Positions 27,269-36,306 are shown, counted from the stretch's first letter. The stretch is DNA of 64,000 bases from Jannaschia formosa (GCF_003340555.1 NZ_QPLJ01000020.1:1-64000); one strand, 5' to 3'. Notes: generated by a model from the sequence alone, not told the origin. Program-made: numbers and translations.

Positions 27269-28255
27269 TCAGCCGTCGCAGATCTCGCGCAGCCGTTGCC
27301 AGGATTCGTCGTCTAGCGCGGCGGGCATCTGCGAGGCCGGGGCCTCGCCCGCTGGCCGCCCCGTCGCCTCGGCCCAGGGCGCCCAGGCGAGGCGCGCCGC
27401 CGCGAAGCCCGAGCGCAGTGTCTCGTCCTCCGCCAGCGGAGGCGCGTCGAGCAGCAGGTTCTCGACATGGCCCGTGATCTCCTCGTCGGTGACCACCCCC
27501 GCCGTCAGCAGACGGATCAGCGCCACCGTGGACATGTCGCGGAGCAATGCCTCCAGCGGGCGCCCGCCCTGTGCCGTGACCGCCGCCGCGAGGACATGGC
27601 CCGCCGCGACGTCCGGGTCGTCACGGGTGACGAGCGGGCCGTCCGAGAGCAGAAGCAGCCCGCCGGGCAGTGCCAGCGCCGGGTGCGGCAGGTCGCGCAG
27701 GACCTCGATCCGGCCCGGCGTCGTCGGCAGGAGCCGCGCCTTCAGCCGGTCGAGTGCCTCGCGCCCCGTCACCGTCCCGCAGGGCGGGCCGGTCAGCAGC
27801 GTCAGCTCGGCCAGCATCCGCTCTCCGATCTCCTGTCGCTTGACCAGCGGCAGCAGCCCGGCCGCCTGGTCGCGCAGCGCTCCGGGCAGCCACATGATCG
27901 CGAAGCCCGTCGCAAGGCCCAGGATCAGCCCCGTCGCGATCCGGCGCAGGCTGCCCGGCTTGGCCCGGCCCTTGGCGACGGCGGCGACAACTCGGTCGAG
28001 CGCGGCGACCATCTCCGGCTCCTCGACCTCCAGCTCCTCTCCGGTGCCCTGGTCGGGGGCATAGCGCGCGGGCGTGCCGGTATTCACGCGGACCAGCGCG
28101 GGCAGCGACCAGTGGGTCAGCGCGGTCCCGGCATTGTCCTGGATCACCAGTTCCGCCTCGCCGATCGAGACATAGACGTCCCGCCTCTGGGCTCCCGCCT
28201 CGGGGCGCCACAGGGCCGTCGTCTCCAGCCGTTCCAGCCCGTCGATGGCGGTCAA
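27269..28255 (-). CDS. Single-span membrane protein, inactive M48-like
   Basis: A 328-residue protein read from a TTG at 28255 that overlaps the acyl-CoA ligase stop (TTGA); no ATG or GTG gives a better start, and the frame's N-terminus LTAIDGLERLETTALWRPEA begins there. One membrane helix (LILGLATGFAIMWLPGALRD) lies near residue 130-150. The following part, LALPGGLLLLSDGPLVTRDD then PDVAAGHVLAAAV, parallels the M48 metallopeptidase stretch ALPGG.I.V..GL....D..E...VLAHE..H, but the zinc HExxH is replaced by GHVLAAAV. An inactive peptidase relative is my inference; function unknown. Confidence 0.65.
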   Translation of the reverse strand: MTAIDGLERLETTALWRPEAGAQRRDVYVSIGEAELVIQDNAGTALTHWSLPALVRVNTGTPARYAPDQGTGEELEVEEPEMVAALDRVVAAVAKGRAKPGSLRRIATGLILGLATGFAIMWLPGALRDQAAGLLPLVKRQEIGERMLAELTLLTGPPCGTVTGREALDRLKARLLPTTPGRIEVLRDLPHPALALPGGLLLLSDGPLVTRDDPDVAAGHVLAAAVTAQGGRPLEALLRDMSTVALIRLLTAGVVTDEEITGHVENLLLDAPPLAEDETLRSGFAAARLAWAPWAEATGRPAGEAPASQMPAALDDESWQRLREICDG

Positions 28256-29883
28256 GCGGGCACCGCGCGGGCCCGATCCCGCAGGACGAACTTCTGGATC
28301 TTGCCGGTCGAGGTCTTGGGCAACTCGCCGAAGACCACGCGCTTCGGCGTCTTGAAGCCCGCGAGCCGCTGGCGGGCGAAAGCGATCAGCTCCTCGGCGG
28401 TGACCTCGGCGCCCGGCTTCAGCTCGACGAAGGCACAGGGCACCTCGCCCCAGGTCTCGTCGGGCTGCGCGACCACGGCGCAGAGGTCGACCGCGTCGTG
28501 ATGCATCAGCACGCCCTCCACCTCGACGCTGCTCACGTTCTCGCCGCCCGAGATGATGATGTCCTTCGCGCGGTCCGCGATCTGGACATAACCGTCCGGA
28601 TGCTTGACCGCGATATCGCCGGAGCGGAACCAGCCCCCGCGAAACGCCTCCTGCGTGGCTTCGGGATTGCGGTAATAGCCCTTCATGACCGAGTTGCCCC
28701 GCATCGCGATCTCGCCCTGGGCCTTGCCATCGGCGGCGATCGGAAGGTCGTCCTCGCCGAACACGTCGAGCCCTTCCATCATCGGGAAGGCGACGCCTTG
28801 GCGGGCGCGCATCGCGGCCTTCTCTTCGGCGGGCCGCTGGTCCCACTCGCCCGGCTGCCAGACATTCTCGGAGACGTGGCCGTAGGTCTCGGTCAGCCCG
28901 TAGACATGGGTCACCTCGAAGCCGAGCGCGGCCATTTTGGCCAGGGTCGCTGCGGCCGGCGGGGCGCCGGCGGTGAAGACCTCGACATGCTGCGGGAAGT
29001 CCCGCCGGTCCTCGGCCCGGGCGTTCACCAGCATGTTGAGCACGATGGGCGCGCCGCCGAAATGGGTCACCCCCTCGTCGGCCAGCGCGCCGAAGATGGC
29101 CCTGGCCGAGATGTCGCGGCAGCAGACGACCGTCCCGCCCACCAGCGGCATCATCCAGGCGTGGCACCAGCCGTTGCAGTGGAACAGCGGCACGATGGTC
29201 AGAAGCCTCGGGTAGAGAACCATCCGCCAGGAGATCACGGTCCCCATCGTCATCAGGTAGGCGCCGCGATGGTGGTAGACGACGCCCTTCGGCCGCCCCG
29301 TCGTGCCGGAGGTGTAGTTGAGCGCGAGGCTTTCCCATTCGTCCTCGGGCATGATCCAGGCGAAGCGGGGATCGCCCTCGGCCAGCAGGTCCTCATAGGT
29401 CAGGTGGCGTCCGGTCGCGTCGAAACCCGCCTCGGGGTCGGGGCATTCGACGATCAGCGGCGGCGCCTCCTGCGCGGCGGCGGCGTCCTCGGCCAGCTTC
29501 AGGAACTGGGTGTCGACCAGCACCGCCTTCGCCCCGCCATGGCCGAAGATGTAGCTGACCGTGTCGAGATCGAGCCGCGTGTTGATCGTGTTGAGCACCG
29601 CGCCGCAGGCCGGCACGCCGAAGGCGGCCTCGACCTGCGCGGGGACGTTGGGCAGGATGGTCGAGACCACGTCGCCCGGCGCAATCCCGTGCGCGGCGAG
29701 CGCCGAGGCGAGCCGCGTCACCCGCTCCCGAAGCTGGGCGTAGCTGCGGCGGGTGGCGCCGTGAACAAGCGCCTCGCGGCCGGGCCAGACCAGGGCCGCG
29801 CGGTTGAGATGCGACAGCGGCGTCAACGCCACATGGTTGGCGGCGCATCGCTCCAACCCGGTCTCGTCCGTCAGCCAGCCCAT
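28252..29883 (-). CDS. Acyl-CoA ligase (AMP-binding; DmdB/medium-chain type)
   Basis: A 543-residue ANL-superfamily enzyme that activates a carboxylic acid with ATP and CoA. The P-loop-like A3 motif YTSGTTGRPKGVVYHHRG, LTIVPLFHCNGWCHAW, VYGLTETYGHVSENVW, FRSGDIAVKHPDGYVQIADR and the C-terminal lysine region ELPKTSTGKIQKFVLRDRAR are intact. The closest named relatives I know are methylmercaptopropionyl-CoA ligases (DmdB) and short/medium-chain fatty acyl-CoA ligases; the substrate cannot be read from sequence. The start at 29883 (MGWLTDETGLERCAANH) is the family start. It is followed by the coupled M48-like gene. Confidence 0.92.
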   Translation of the reverse strand: MGWLTDETGLERCAANHVALTPLSHLNRAALVWPGREALVHGATRRSYAQLRERVTRLASALAAHGIAPGDVVSTILPNVPAQVEAAFGVPACGAVLNTINTRLDLDTVSYIFGHGGAKAVLVDTQFLKLAEDAAAAQEAPPLIVECPDPEAGFDATGRHLTYEDLLAEGDPRFAWIMPEDEWESLALNYTSGTTGRPKGVVYHHRGAYLMTMGTVISWRMVLYPRLLTIVPLFHCNGWCHAWMMPLVGGTVVCCRDISARAIFGALADEGVTHFGGAPIVLNMLVNARAEDRRDFPQHVEVFTAGAPPAAATLAKMAALGFEVTHVYGLTETYGHVSENVWQPGEWDQRPAEEKAAMRARQGVAFPMMEGLDVFGEDDLPIAADGKAQGEIAMRGNSVMKGYYRNPEATQEAFRGGWFRSGDIAVKHPDGYVQIADRAKDIIISGGENVSSVEVEGVLMHHDAVDLCAVVAQPDETWGEVPCAFVELKPGAEVTAEELIAFARQRLAGFKTPKRVVFGELPKTSTGKIQKFVLRDRARAVPA

Positions 29884-29955
29884 CGCCTCCCCCCGTCTTG
29901 CAAGTGCTCTGCGGCGCGCCGATAGTCGCGCGCGCGCCCGGGGAGGACAAGGCAT

Positions 29956-30837
29956 ATGAGCGACAAACCTCTGGCCGCGGCCCTCTCGATCCTCGCGGCG
30001 ATGGCGATCATCGGCTTCATCGACCAGTTCGTGCGACTTCTGGCCGAACAATCGAGCCTCTGGACCTTCCACCTGCTGCGCAGCCTTCTGATGTGGACGA
30101 TCGTGCTGGCCTGGGCCGTGGCCGTTCGACGCCGCCTGCGCGTGGTCAGCTGGCGCGGGCTGGCGGGGCGGTCGCTGACGATCTCGGTCGCGATGATCCT
30201 CTATTTCGGCGCGCTGGGCTTCCTGCCGGTGGCGCAGGTCGCGGCGGGGCTGTTCACCGCGCCGCTCTGGATCCTGCTGATGTCGACGGCGTTCGGGCAG
30301 CGCATCGGCCCGGTCCGCATCGCCGCGGTCGCCGTCGGGTTTCTCGGCGTGATGCTGGTGCTCGCCCCGGACCCGTCGCGACTGTCGCCGCTGGTGCTGG
30401 CGCCGGTCCTCGCGGGGGCGTTCTACGGGGTCGGGGCGCTGGCCACCCGCGCCTGGTGCGCGGGCGAGGGCACGCTGGAGCTGAGCATGGGCGTCTTCAC
30501 CTGCATGGGTCTCTGGGGGCTGCTCGGTGTCCTCGTGATGGGGACTGGCGACGGGTTCCTGACGCGCGGCTGGGTGGTGCCCGACGCGACGGTCTGGGGT
30601 GTGATCGCGATTCAGGCGGTGGGCTCGCTGGTCGCGGTGCTGCTGCTGACGCGGGGCTACCAGCTGGCCGAGGCCTCGGTCGCCTCGATCTTCGAGTACT
30701 CGGTGCTCGGCTTCTCCGCGGTTTTCGGCTGGTTCCTCTGGGGCGAGTCGCTGGGGCCGACCGGCCTGCTGGGCCTCGTCCTGATCGCCACGGCCGGAAG
30801 CGTGGTGGTGCTACGCTCGGAGCGCGCGGTGGCATGA
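29956..30837 (+). CDS. EamA-family DMT exporter
   Basis: A 293-residue inner-membrane protein with ten predicted helices in two EamA repeats (about residues 8-135 and 150-287). The helical segments LSILAAMAIIGFIDQFVRLL and VASIFEYSVLGFSAVFGWFL mark the start and the conserved glycine/phenylalanine region of the second repeat. It exports small metabolites, substrate unknown. The ATG at 29956 follows GGGGAGGACAAGGC. It overlaps the downstream sulfotransferase gene by ATGA. It diverges from the acyl-CoA ligase, with 72 bases between them. Confidence 0.9.
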   Translation: MSDKPLAAALSILAAMAIIGFIDQFVRLLAEQSSLWTFHLLRSLLMWTIVLAWAVAVRRRLRVVSWRGLAGRSLTISVAMILYFGALGFLPVAQVAAGLFTAPLWILLMSTAFGQRIGPVRIAAVAVGFLGVMLVLAPDPSRLSPLVLAPVLAGAFYGVGALATRAWCAGEGTLELSMGVFTCMGLWGLLGVLVMGTGDGFLTRGWVVPDATVWGVIAIQAVGSLVAVLLLTRGYQLAEASVASIFEYSVLGFSAVFGWFLWGESLGPTGLLGLVLIATAGSVVVLRSERAVA

Positions 30838-31475
30838 TCGTCTCGCCGGGGCGCGGCTATGTCTTCGTGCACATCCCGAAGACCGGCGGCACCGCGATGG
30901 CATTGGCGCTGGAGGCGCGGGCGCGCGCCGACGACATCCTGATCGGGGACACGCCGAAGGCCCGACGCAGACGGCGGCGGTTGCAGGGGATGCAGGCCGA
31001 GGGGCGGCTCTGGAAGCATTCCAGGCTGAGCGACATCAAGGGTTTGCTGCCCGACGTTCAGCTCACCGCGCTGCGGCCGGTGACGCTGGTCCGCAATCCG
31101 TGGGACCGGATGGTGAGCTATTACCACTGGCTGCGGGTGCAGGACTTCGCCCATCCGGCGGTCGCGCTTGCCAAGCGCACGGATTTCGCGGGGTTCCTGA
31201 TGGCCCCCGAGACGGGCGAGAGCATGCGGCGCAACCCCTACACTTCATACGTATCAGGTGGTTGCGACCCGATCTTCATAAGGTTGGAACACTTGTCCGA
31301 GGACCTCGCCCCGTTCGAGGCGTTGCTCGGGTTCAGGGTCGAGATGCCGGTGGCCAACCGCTCCGACCGCGAGGCCGACTGGCGCGGCTATTACGACGCG
31401 CGCACGCAGGCGCGGGTGGGCGATATCTGCGGCGAGGACATCGCGCGCTTCGGCTACCGCTTCGATCCGGCCTGA
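30834..31475 (+). CDS. Sulfotransferase family protein
   Basis: A 213-residue protein with both PAPS-binding motifs: 5'-phosphosulfate loop VFVHIPKTGGTAMALAL near residue 10 and 3'-phosphate motif LVRNPWDRMVSYYHWL near residue 85. Ser/Tyr-rich NPYTSYVSGGCDPIFIRLEHL follows, as in Sulfotransfer_2 proteins acting on carbohydrates. It is coupled to a DMT exporter (ATGA overlap). PAPS donor use is known for the family; the acceptor is unknown. It may modify a surface glycan or a secreted metabolite. Confidence 0.9.
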   Translation: MIVSPGRGYVFVHIPKTGGTAMALALEARARADDILIGDTPKARRRRRRLQGMQAEGRLWKHSRLSDIKGLLPDVQLTALRPVTLVRNPWDRMVSYYHWLRVQDFAHPAVALAKRTDFAGFLMAPETGESMRRNPYTSYVSGGCDPIFIRLEHLSEDLAPFEALLGFRVEMPVANRSDREADWRGYYDARTQARVGDICGEDIARFGYRFDPA

Positions 31476-31479
31476 CGCG

Positions 31480-31839
31480 TCAGCGCAGCGTCCAGGCGAC
31501 TTCGGTCGAGCGGCCGCGCTTGGTTTGCATCACCACCGTCGTACCGCGCATCCAGAGATGGACGCAGTCGTTCTCGACCTCGATCCCGTCCATCCGCGTG
31601 CGGTGGCAGAGCGCGTCTTTGTGCCAGACCCAGCCACCGGTGATGACCGACCTGTCCTGCCGTCCGCCGAGCCCGCCATTGCCGCCGAAGACCCGGGTGC
31701 CGCCGAACTCGTCGACCAGGGTTCGGTCGGCGACATATGCCCGGAACGCCTCTTCGGAGGCGATCCGGGCGAAGTCGCCCGCATGGGCGGTGGCGGCCAG
31801 CGACAGGGCCGCGAGCGTGGCGAGTGCCAGTTGTTTCAT
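31480..31839 (-). CDS. Small periplasmic protein of unknown function
   Basis: A 119-residue protein with signal peptide MKQLALATLAALSLAATAHA and a mature part FARIASEEAFRAYVADRTLV, GGWVWHKDALCHRTRM and CVHLWMRGTTVVM. Two Cys may pair. The ATG at 31839 follows GGGAA. It reads convergently to the sulfotransferase, with only four bases between the stops. Short secreted proteins of this style are common in roseobacters; I do not recognise a function. Confidence 0.7.
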   Translation of the reverse strand: MKQLALATLAALSLAATAHAGDFARIASEEAFRAYVADRTLVDEFGGTRVFGGNGGLGGRQDRSVITGGWVWHKDALCHRTRMDGIEVENDCVHLWMRGTTVVMQTKRGRSTEVAWTLR

Positions 31840-31960
31840 TTCCCGTTCCCATTCGATTGGGGGGCTTCGGGAAACAGGATGGCACCGGAATGGGGCCAGA
31901 ATTTGAAACGATCCGAGGAATTTCACGCAGACCGTTTCGGGGATTGATGCAGATGGGTCA

Positions 31961-31984
31961 CGCGGGCCGCCGAAGCGGCCCGCG
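31961..31984 (-). terminator. Strong hairpin at the end of the fadJ operon
   Basis: CGCGGGCCGC-CGAA-GCGGCCCGCG is a perfect 10-base-pair stem with a CGAA tetraloop, seven bases after the fadJ stop codon. No long T run follows on the minus strand, but stem strength and position fit a transcript end. Confidence 0.65.
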
Positions 31985-31990
31985 AAGGGC

Positions 31991-34183
31991 TCAGGCCGCG
32001 GCGGCCCGGGCGGCGGCGTAGAAGCCCTCGTCCTCGGCGGCCAGCTTGCGAAGCAGCGCCGGCGTCTCGAACCGCTTGCCATGCTTTGCGGTGAGCGCCT
32101 CGGTCGTCTCGACCGCCCAGGCGGCGCCGACCATGTCGAGCCAGGAGAACGGGCCGCCCGACCAGGGCGCGAAGCCCCAGCCGAGGATCGCGCCCACGTC
32201 GCCCTCGCGGATGTCGAGCAGGACGTCCTCCTCCAGCGCCCGCACGGCTTCCAGCACCTGCGCGAACATCAGCCGGTTCTGGACCTCGTGCAGGTCGGGC
32301 TGCTCCTCCGCCAAAGGATAGCGGGTGCCCAGTTCAGACCAGAGGTTCTGGCGCTTGCCGCTCTCGTCGTAGTCGTAGAAGCCCGCGTTCGACTTGCGAC
32401 CGAGCCGGCCCGCATCGGCGAAGGCGAACAGCACCTCGTCCACCGCGCTGTCGGGATAGGCGTCGCCCATCGCGGCGCGCGTGGCCTTGGCGATCTTCAC
32501 GCCGAGGTCGATCGAGGTCTCGTCCACCAGCTGAAGCGGCCCGAGCGGAAAGCCCAGGAGCTTCGCCGCGTTCTCGATCAGCACCGGGTTCACGCCCTCG
32601 CCGACCATGCGAATCCCCTCGTTGATGTAGGGAATGATGCAGCGGTTGGCGTAGAAGAACCGCGCGTCGTTGACGACGATGGGAGTCTTGCGGATCTGGC
32701 GCACGTAGTCGAGCGCCTTCGCCACCGCGCGGTCGCCCGTCTGCTTGCCCTTGATGATCTCGACCAGCAGCATCTTGTCGACCGGCGAGAAGAAGTGGAT
32801 GCCGATGAACTGCTCGGGTCGTTCGCTGGCCTTGGCCAGCTCGGTGATCGGCAGGGTGGAGGTGTTGGTCGCGAAGATGCAGTCGGGGCCGACGACGGCC
32901 TCGACCTTCTTCGTCATCTCGGCCTTGACGCCCACGTCCTCGAAGACCGCCTCGACGATCAGGTCGCAATCGGACAGCGCCTCGAGCTCCGTCGTGGCGT
33001 TGATGCGGCCCAGAACCTCGGCCTTCTTCTCCGCGGTGACCTTCTTGCGCTTCATCCCCTTGTCGAGGATGCCCTCGGAATAGCCCTTGCCCTTGTCGGC
33101 GGCGGCCTGCTCCCGGTCGATCAGCACGACCTCGATCCCGGCGTTGGCCGAGACATAGGCGATGCCCGCGCCCATCATTCCGGCGCCGAGGATGCCGACC
33201 TTCTTCACCTTCTGGTCGGGCACGTCCGGCCGGTTCGCGCCTTTCTCCAGCGCCTCCTTGTTGATGAAGAGCGAGCGGATCATCGCTTCGGAGGAGGGGT
33301 TCATCAGGACATGCGTGAACCAGCGCGCCTCGATCTTCAGCGCCGTGTCGAAGGGCACGAGCGCGCCCTCGTAGACGGCGTTCAGCAGCGCCTTGGCGGC
33401 CGGGTAGACTCCTTGGGTCTTGCCGTTCACCATGGCGGAGGCGCCGACGAAAGTCATGAAGCCCGCGGGGTGGTAGGGCGCGCCGCCGGGCATCTTGTAG
33501 CCCTTCTGGTCCCAGGGCTTCACGAGGTCCGCGTCCTTCGCCGACAGCACCCAGGCACGGGCGTCGGCCATCGGGTCGTCGCTGACCTCGTCGATCAGGC
33601 CCGCGGCCTTCGCCTTCTGCGGGTCAGACAGCTTGCCTTCCAGCAGGAAGGGCGAGGCGCCCATGGCGCCCAGCTTGCGGGCGAGCCGGGTGGTGCCGCC
33701 CATGCCGGGGAAGATGCCGACCATGATTTCGGGCAGGCCGATCTTGGCCTTCGGATTGTCTGCCGCGAAGATGCGGTGGCAGGCGAGCGGGATCTCCAGC
33801 CCGATGCCGAGCGCGGTGCCCGGCAGGACGCAGGCGACGGGCTTGCCCCCCTTCAGCGTCTTCGGGTCCATGCCCGCCCGCTCGATCTTACGCAGAATGG
33901 CGTGGCTGCGCATCAGCCCGTCCATCAGGCCGCGGGCGGGGTCGTCGCCGGCGCTGTCCTTCATCTTCGCGATGACGTTCAGGTCCATGCCGCCGGCGAA
34001 GCTGTCGGGCTTGCCCGAGGTGATGACGATGCCCTTGACGGCGTCGTCGGCCAGCGCCTCGGTGACGCAGGCGTCCAGATCGTCCCAGCCTTCTAGGCTC
34101 AGCACGTTCATGGACTTGCCCTTCACGTCCCAGGTGATGGTGGCGATGCCCTCGGCATCGGTGGAGAGGGTGAAGTCGGTCAT
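31991..34183 (-). CDS. fadJ: Multifunctional enoyl-CoA hydratase / 3-hydroxyacyl-CoA dehydrogenase
   Basis: A 730-residue beta-oxidation enzyme. The N-terminal crotonase domain (about 1-300) shows SGKPDSFAGGMDLNVIAKM and KIGLPEIMVGIFPGMGGTTR with the catalytic Glu region; from about 325 VGILGAGMMGAGIAYVSANA opens the NAD domain, ILGFPLGPLQLVDE and a duplicated HCDH C-terminal domain follow. This is the alpha subunit type (FadJ/FadB) that works with the thiolase encoded three genes upstream in the same operon. Start at 34183 after GGAGACGAC. Last gene of the operon, with a hairpin after it. Confidence 0.95.
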   Translation of the reverse strand: MTDFTLSTDAEGIATITWDVKGKSMNVLSLEGWDDLDACVTEALADDAVKGIVITSGKPDSFAGGMDLNVIAKMKDSAGDDPARGLMDGLMRSHAILRKIERAGMDPKTLKGGKPVACVLPGTALGIGLEIPLACHRIFAADNPKAKIGLPEIMVGIFPGMGGTTRLARKLGAMGASPFLLEGKLSDPQKAKAAGLIDEVSDDPMADARAWVLSAKDADLVKPWDQKGYKMPGGAPYHPAGFMTFVGASAMVNGKTQGVYPAAKALLNAVYEGALVPFDTALKIEARWFTHVLMNPSSEAMIRSLFINKEALEKGANRPDVPDQKVKKVGILGAGMMGAGIAYVSANAGIEVVLIDREQAAADKGKGYSEGILDKGMKRKKVTAEKKAEVLGRINATTELEALSDCDLIVEAVFEDVGVKAEMTKKVEAVVGPDCIFATNTSTLPITELAKASERPEQFIGIHFFSPVDKMLLVEIIKGKQTGDRAVAKALDYVRQIRKTPIVVNDARFFYANRCIIPYINEGIRMVGEGVNPVLIENAAKLLGFPLGPLQLVDETSIDLGVKIAKATRAAMGDAYPDSAVDEVLFAFADAGRLGRKSNAGFYDYDESGKRQNLWSELGTRYPLAEEQPDLHEVQNRLMFAQVLEAVRALEEDVLLDIREGDVGAILGWGFAPWSGGPFSWLDMVGAAWAVETTEALTAKHGKRFETPALLRKLAAEDEGFYAAARAAAA

Positions 34184-34199
34184 GTCGTCTCCGGATGGA

Positions 34200-34646
34200 T
34201 CAGTTGGCGATGCGCTCGGCCCGCGAGGGGTCGAGCGTCGTGACGATCGCGATGTTGTTCTCGTTCGAAACTCCCATGCTGAGCCAGCTGCCGTCGACGC
34301 GGACGAGGCACATCTCGCTCTCGTAGGGATCGATGACGTAGCTGCCGCCGCGCAGCAGGAAGACGCGGTGACGGCCCCGGATATGGTCGGGATCGTCGGG
34401 ATTGAAGGCGGCTTCCAGACAGACGCGGTGATAGGCGGTTCCGCCGAGGCGCTGCATCGAGCTGCGCGCGATCTCGGCCACCTCGATCAGTTCGCCCGGG
34501 GTCTGGACGACCTGGCAAAGTCGGCCGGACCGCATCTTGTGAGGGTAGGACATCATCGTCACGACGCGGTCGTAGTCCCGCGCCCAGAAGGCTTTGGACA
34601 CCGCGTCGAGATGGTCCTGATAGATCTGCCACGCATTTTCGGTCAC
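34200..34646 (-). CDS. NTF2-like small protein 2, in beta-oxidation operon
   Basis: A 148-residue protein, MTENAWQIYQDHLDAVSKAF, with HRVCLEAAFNPDDPDHIRGR and IDPYESEMCLVRVDGSWLS. It aligns by eye with its upstream neighbour: IYQ..LD.V....WARD.D.V, then YHR.CLEAA, IRGRHR.F.L.GG..VI.PY..EM. The layout (N-terminal helices, curved sheet) suggests a SnoaL/NTF2-like fold, an inference. ATGA overlap with the upstream paralogue and 16 bases before fadJ. No catalytic residues can be named. It is tied to fatty-acid oxidation by position only. Confidence 0.75.
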   Translation of the reverse strand: MTENAWQIYQDHLDAVSKAFWARDYDRVVTMMSYPHKMRSGRLCQVVQTPGELIEVAEIARSSMQRLGGTAYHRVCLEAAFNPDDPDHIRGRHRVFLLRGGSYVIDPYESEMCLVRVDGSWLSMGVSNENNIAIVTTLDPSRAERIAN

Positions 34647-35095
34647 GGCAGGCTCTCCGTCGCATTCTCCCGCGGACGGAACTCCGCCGGATCGATGATC
34701 GGGATCGCGACGCTGTCCGCCAGCAGCCTCAGCCGCGCTGCCTTCCAGCCATGCGGCGTCATCAGCAGGTCCATCTCGCAGTCGTAGGGCGGGATCACAT
34801 GCGCTCCCCCGGCCAGCACGAAGGTCCGGTGGCGGCCTCTGATCTGGACGCCCTCATCCGAGGTGTAGGCCGCCTCGAGACAGAGCCGATGGTACCCTTG
34901 GGCGCCGAACTCGTCGAGTGACCGGCAATAGTCCGCCAGGTTCCGGCGGATCGCCCCCCCGTCCTCGACCCCGGCGCCGGTGCCGACCGGGGGCGGCACG
35001 AGCAGCAGGTCGCAGACCCCGTCGAAGTCGCGCGCCCAGAGCCGGACGGCGACCCGGTCGAGATTCTCCTGATAGATGTCCCGCGGGTCGCGCAT
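34643..35095 (-). CDS. NTF2-like small protein 1, in beta-oxidation operon
   Basis: A 150-residue protein, MRDPRDIYQENLDRVAVRLW, with HRLCLEAAYTSDEGVQIRGR and VIPPYDCEMDLLMTPHGWKA. It is a paralogue of the next gene, sharing about a third of residues by eye. Its ATG overlaps the thiolase stop by one base (TGATG) and its stop overlaps the paralogue's start (ATGA), so three genes are translationally coupled. It may form a heterodimer with its paralogue, since NTF2-like proteins are often dimers; that is inference. Confidence 0.75.
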   Translation of the reverse strand: MRDPRDIYQENLDRVAVRLWARDFDGVCDLLLVPPPVGTGAGVEDGGAIRRNLADYCRSLDEFGAQGYHRLCLEAAYTSDEGVQIRGRHRTFVLAGGAHVIPPYDCEMDLLMTPHGWKAARLRLLADSVAIPIIDPAEFRPRENATESLP

Positions 35096-36306
35096 CAGAC
35101 CCTCTCGATGACCGTGGCCGCGCCCATGCCCGAGGCGACGCAGAGCGTGGCGAGGCCGACTTCCTTGTCGGACCGCTCCATCTCGTCGAGCAGGGTGCCG
35201 AGGATGATCGCGCCCGAGGCGCCAAGCGGGTGGCCCATCGCGATGGCGCCGCCATTGACGTTGAGCCTGCCGTGATCGATGTCGAAGGCCTGCATGAAGC
35301 GCAGCACGACCGAGGAGAACGCCTCGTTCACCTCGAAGAGATCGATGTCGCCGATCTGCATGCCGCTGTCGGCGAGGATCTTCTCGGTCACGGGGACCGG
35401 GCCGGTCAGCATGATGGTCGGGTCGGTCCCGATCTTGGCGGTGGCGCGAATGCGGGCGCGGGGCGTCAGGCCCCACTTCTCGCCGAACTCCTTCGAGCCG
35501 AGCAGGACGCCGGCCGCGCCGTCGACGATGCCGGACGAGTTGCCGGCGGTGTGGACGTGGTTGATGCGCGCCAGATGCGGGTATTTCATCAGCGCGACCT
35601 TGTCGAAGCCGGGCATGGTCGTGCCCATCGTCTCGAAGGCGGGGTTCAGGGCGCCCAGCGACTGCATGTCGGTGTTCGCGCGGATATATTCGTCGTGGTC
35701 GAGGATCGGCAGGCCGTTGATGTCGCGCACGGTGACGACGGACCTTGCGAACCGCTTCTCCTCCCAGGCGCGGGCGGCGCGCTTCTGGCTCTCGACGGCG
35801 AAGGCGTCTGCGTCGTCCCGGCTGAAGCCGTATTCGGTGGCGATGATGTCGGCCGAGATTCCCTGCGGCACGAAATAGCTGTTCATCGCGATCGACGGGT
35901 CCACGGCCACCGCCGCCCCGTCCGAGCCCATCGGGACGCGGCTCATCATCTCGACGCCGCCGGCGATGTAGCCTTCGCCCGCGCCGCCGCGGATCTGGTT
36001 GGCGGCAAGGTTCACCGCCTCCATTCCGGAGGCGCAGAAGCGGTTGATCGACAGGCCGGGAATGCGCTCGTCAAGCTTCGAGGCCAGCACGGCGGTCCGC
36101 GCGAGGCAGCCGCCCTGCTCGGCGACCTGGGTGGCGTTGCCCCAGATCACGTCCTCGACGGCATGACCCTCGAGCCCGCTGCGCTCTGCCAGAGTGTCGA
36201 GCACCTGCGCGGACAGGCGGGCGGCGGTGACTTCGTGGAGGGAGCCGTCGGCACGGCCCTTGCCGCGCGGGGTGCGGATGGCGTCGTAGATATAGGCTTC
36301 GGTCAT
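35095..36306 (-). CDS. fadA: Acetyl-CoA C-acyltransferase (3-ketoacyl-CoA thiolase)
   Basis: A 403-residue thiolase that cleaves 3-ketoacyl-CoA with CoA in beta-oxidation. The nucleophile Cys lies in INRFCASGMEAVNLAANQIR near residue 90, the His in NGGAIAMGHPLGASGA and the second active Cys in LATLCVASGMGAA near the end. Length and position with fadJ support FadA/FadI rather than a biosynthetic PhaA. The ATG at 36306 overlaps the GST stop (ATGA). Confidence 0.94.
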   Translation of the reverse strand: MTEAYIYDAIRTPRGKGRADGSLHEVTAARLSAQVLDTLAERSGLEGHAVEDVIWGNATQVAEQGGCLARTAVLASKLDERIPGLSINRFCASGMEAVNLAANQIRGGAGEGYIAGGVEMMSRVPMGSDGAAVAVDPSIAMNSYFVPQGISADIIATEYGFSRDDADAFAVESQKRAARAWEEKRFARSVVTVRDINGLPILDHDEYIRANTDMQSLGALNPAFETMGTTMPGFDKVALMKYPHLARINHVHTAGNSSGIVDGAAGVLLGSKEFGEKWGLTPRARIRATAKIGTDPTIMLTGPVPVTEKILADSGMQIGDIDLFEVNEAFSSVVLRFMQAFDIDHGRLNVNGGAIAMGHPLGASGAIILGTLLDEMERSDKEVGLATLCVASGMGAATVIERV

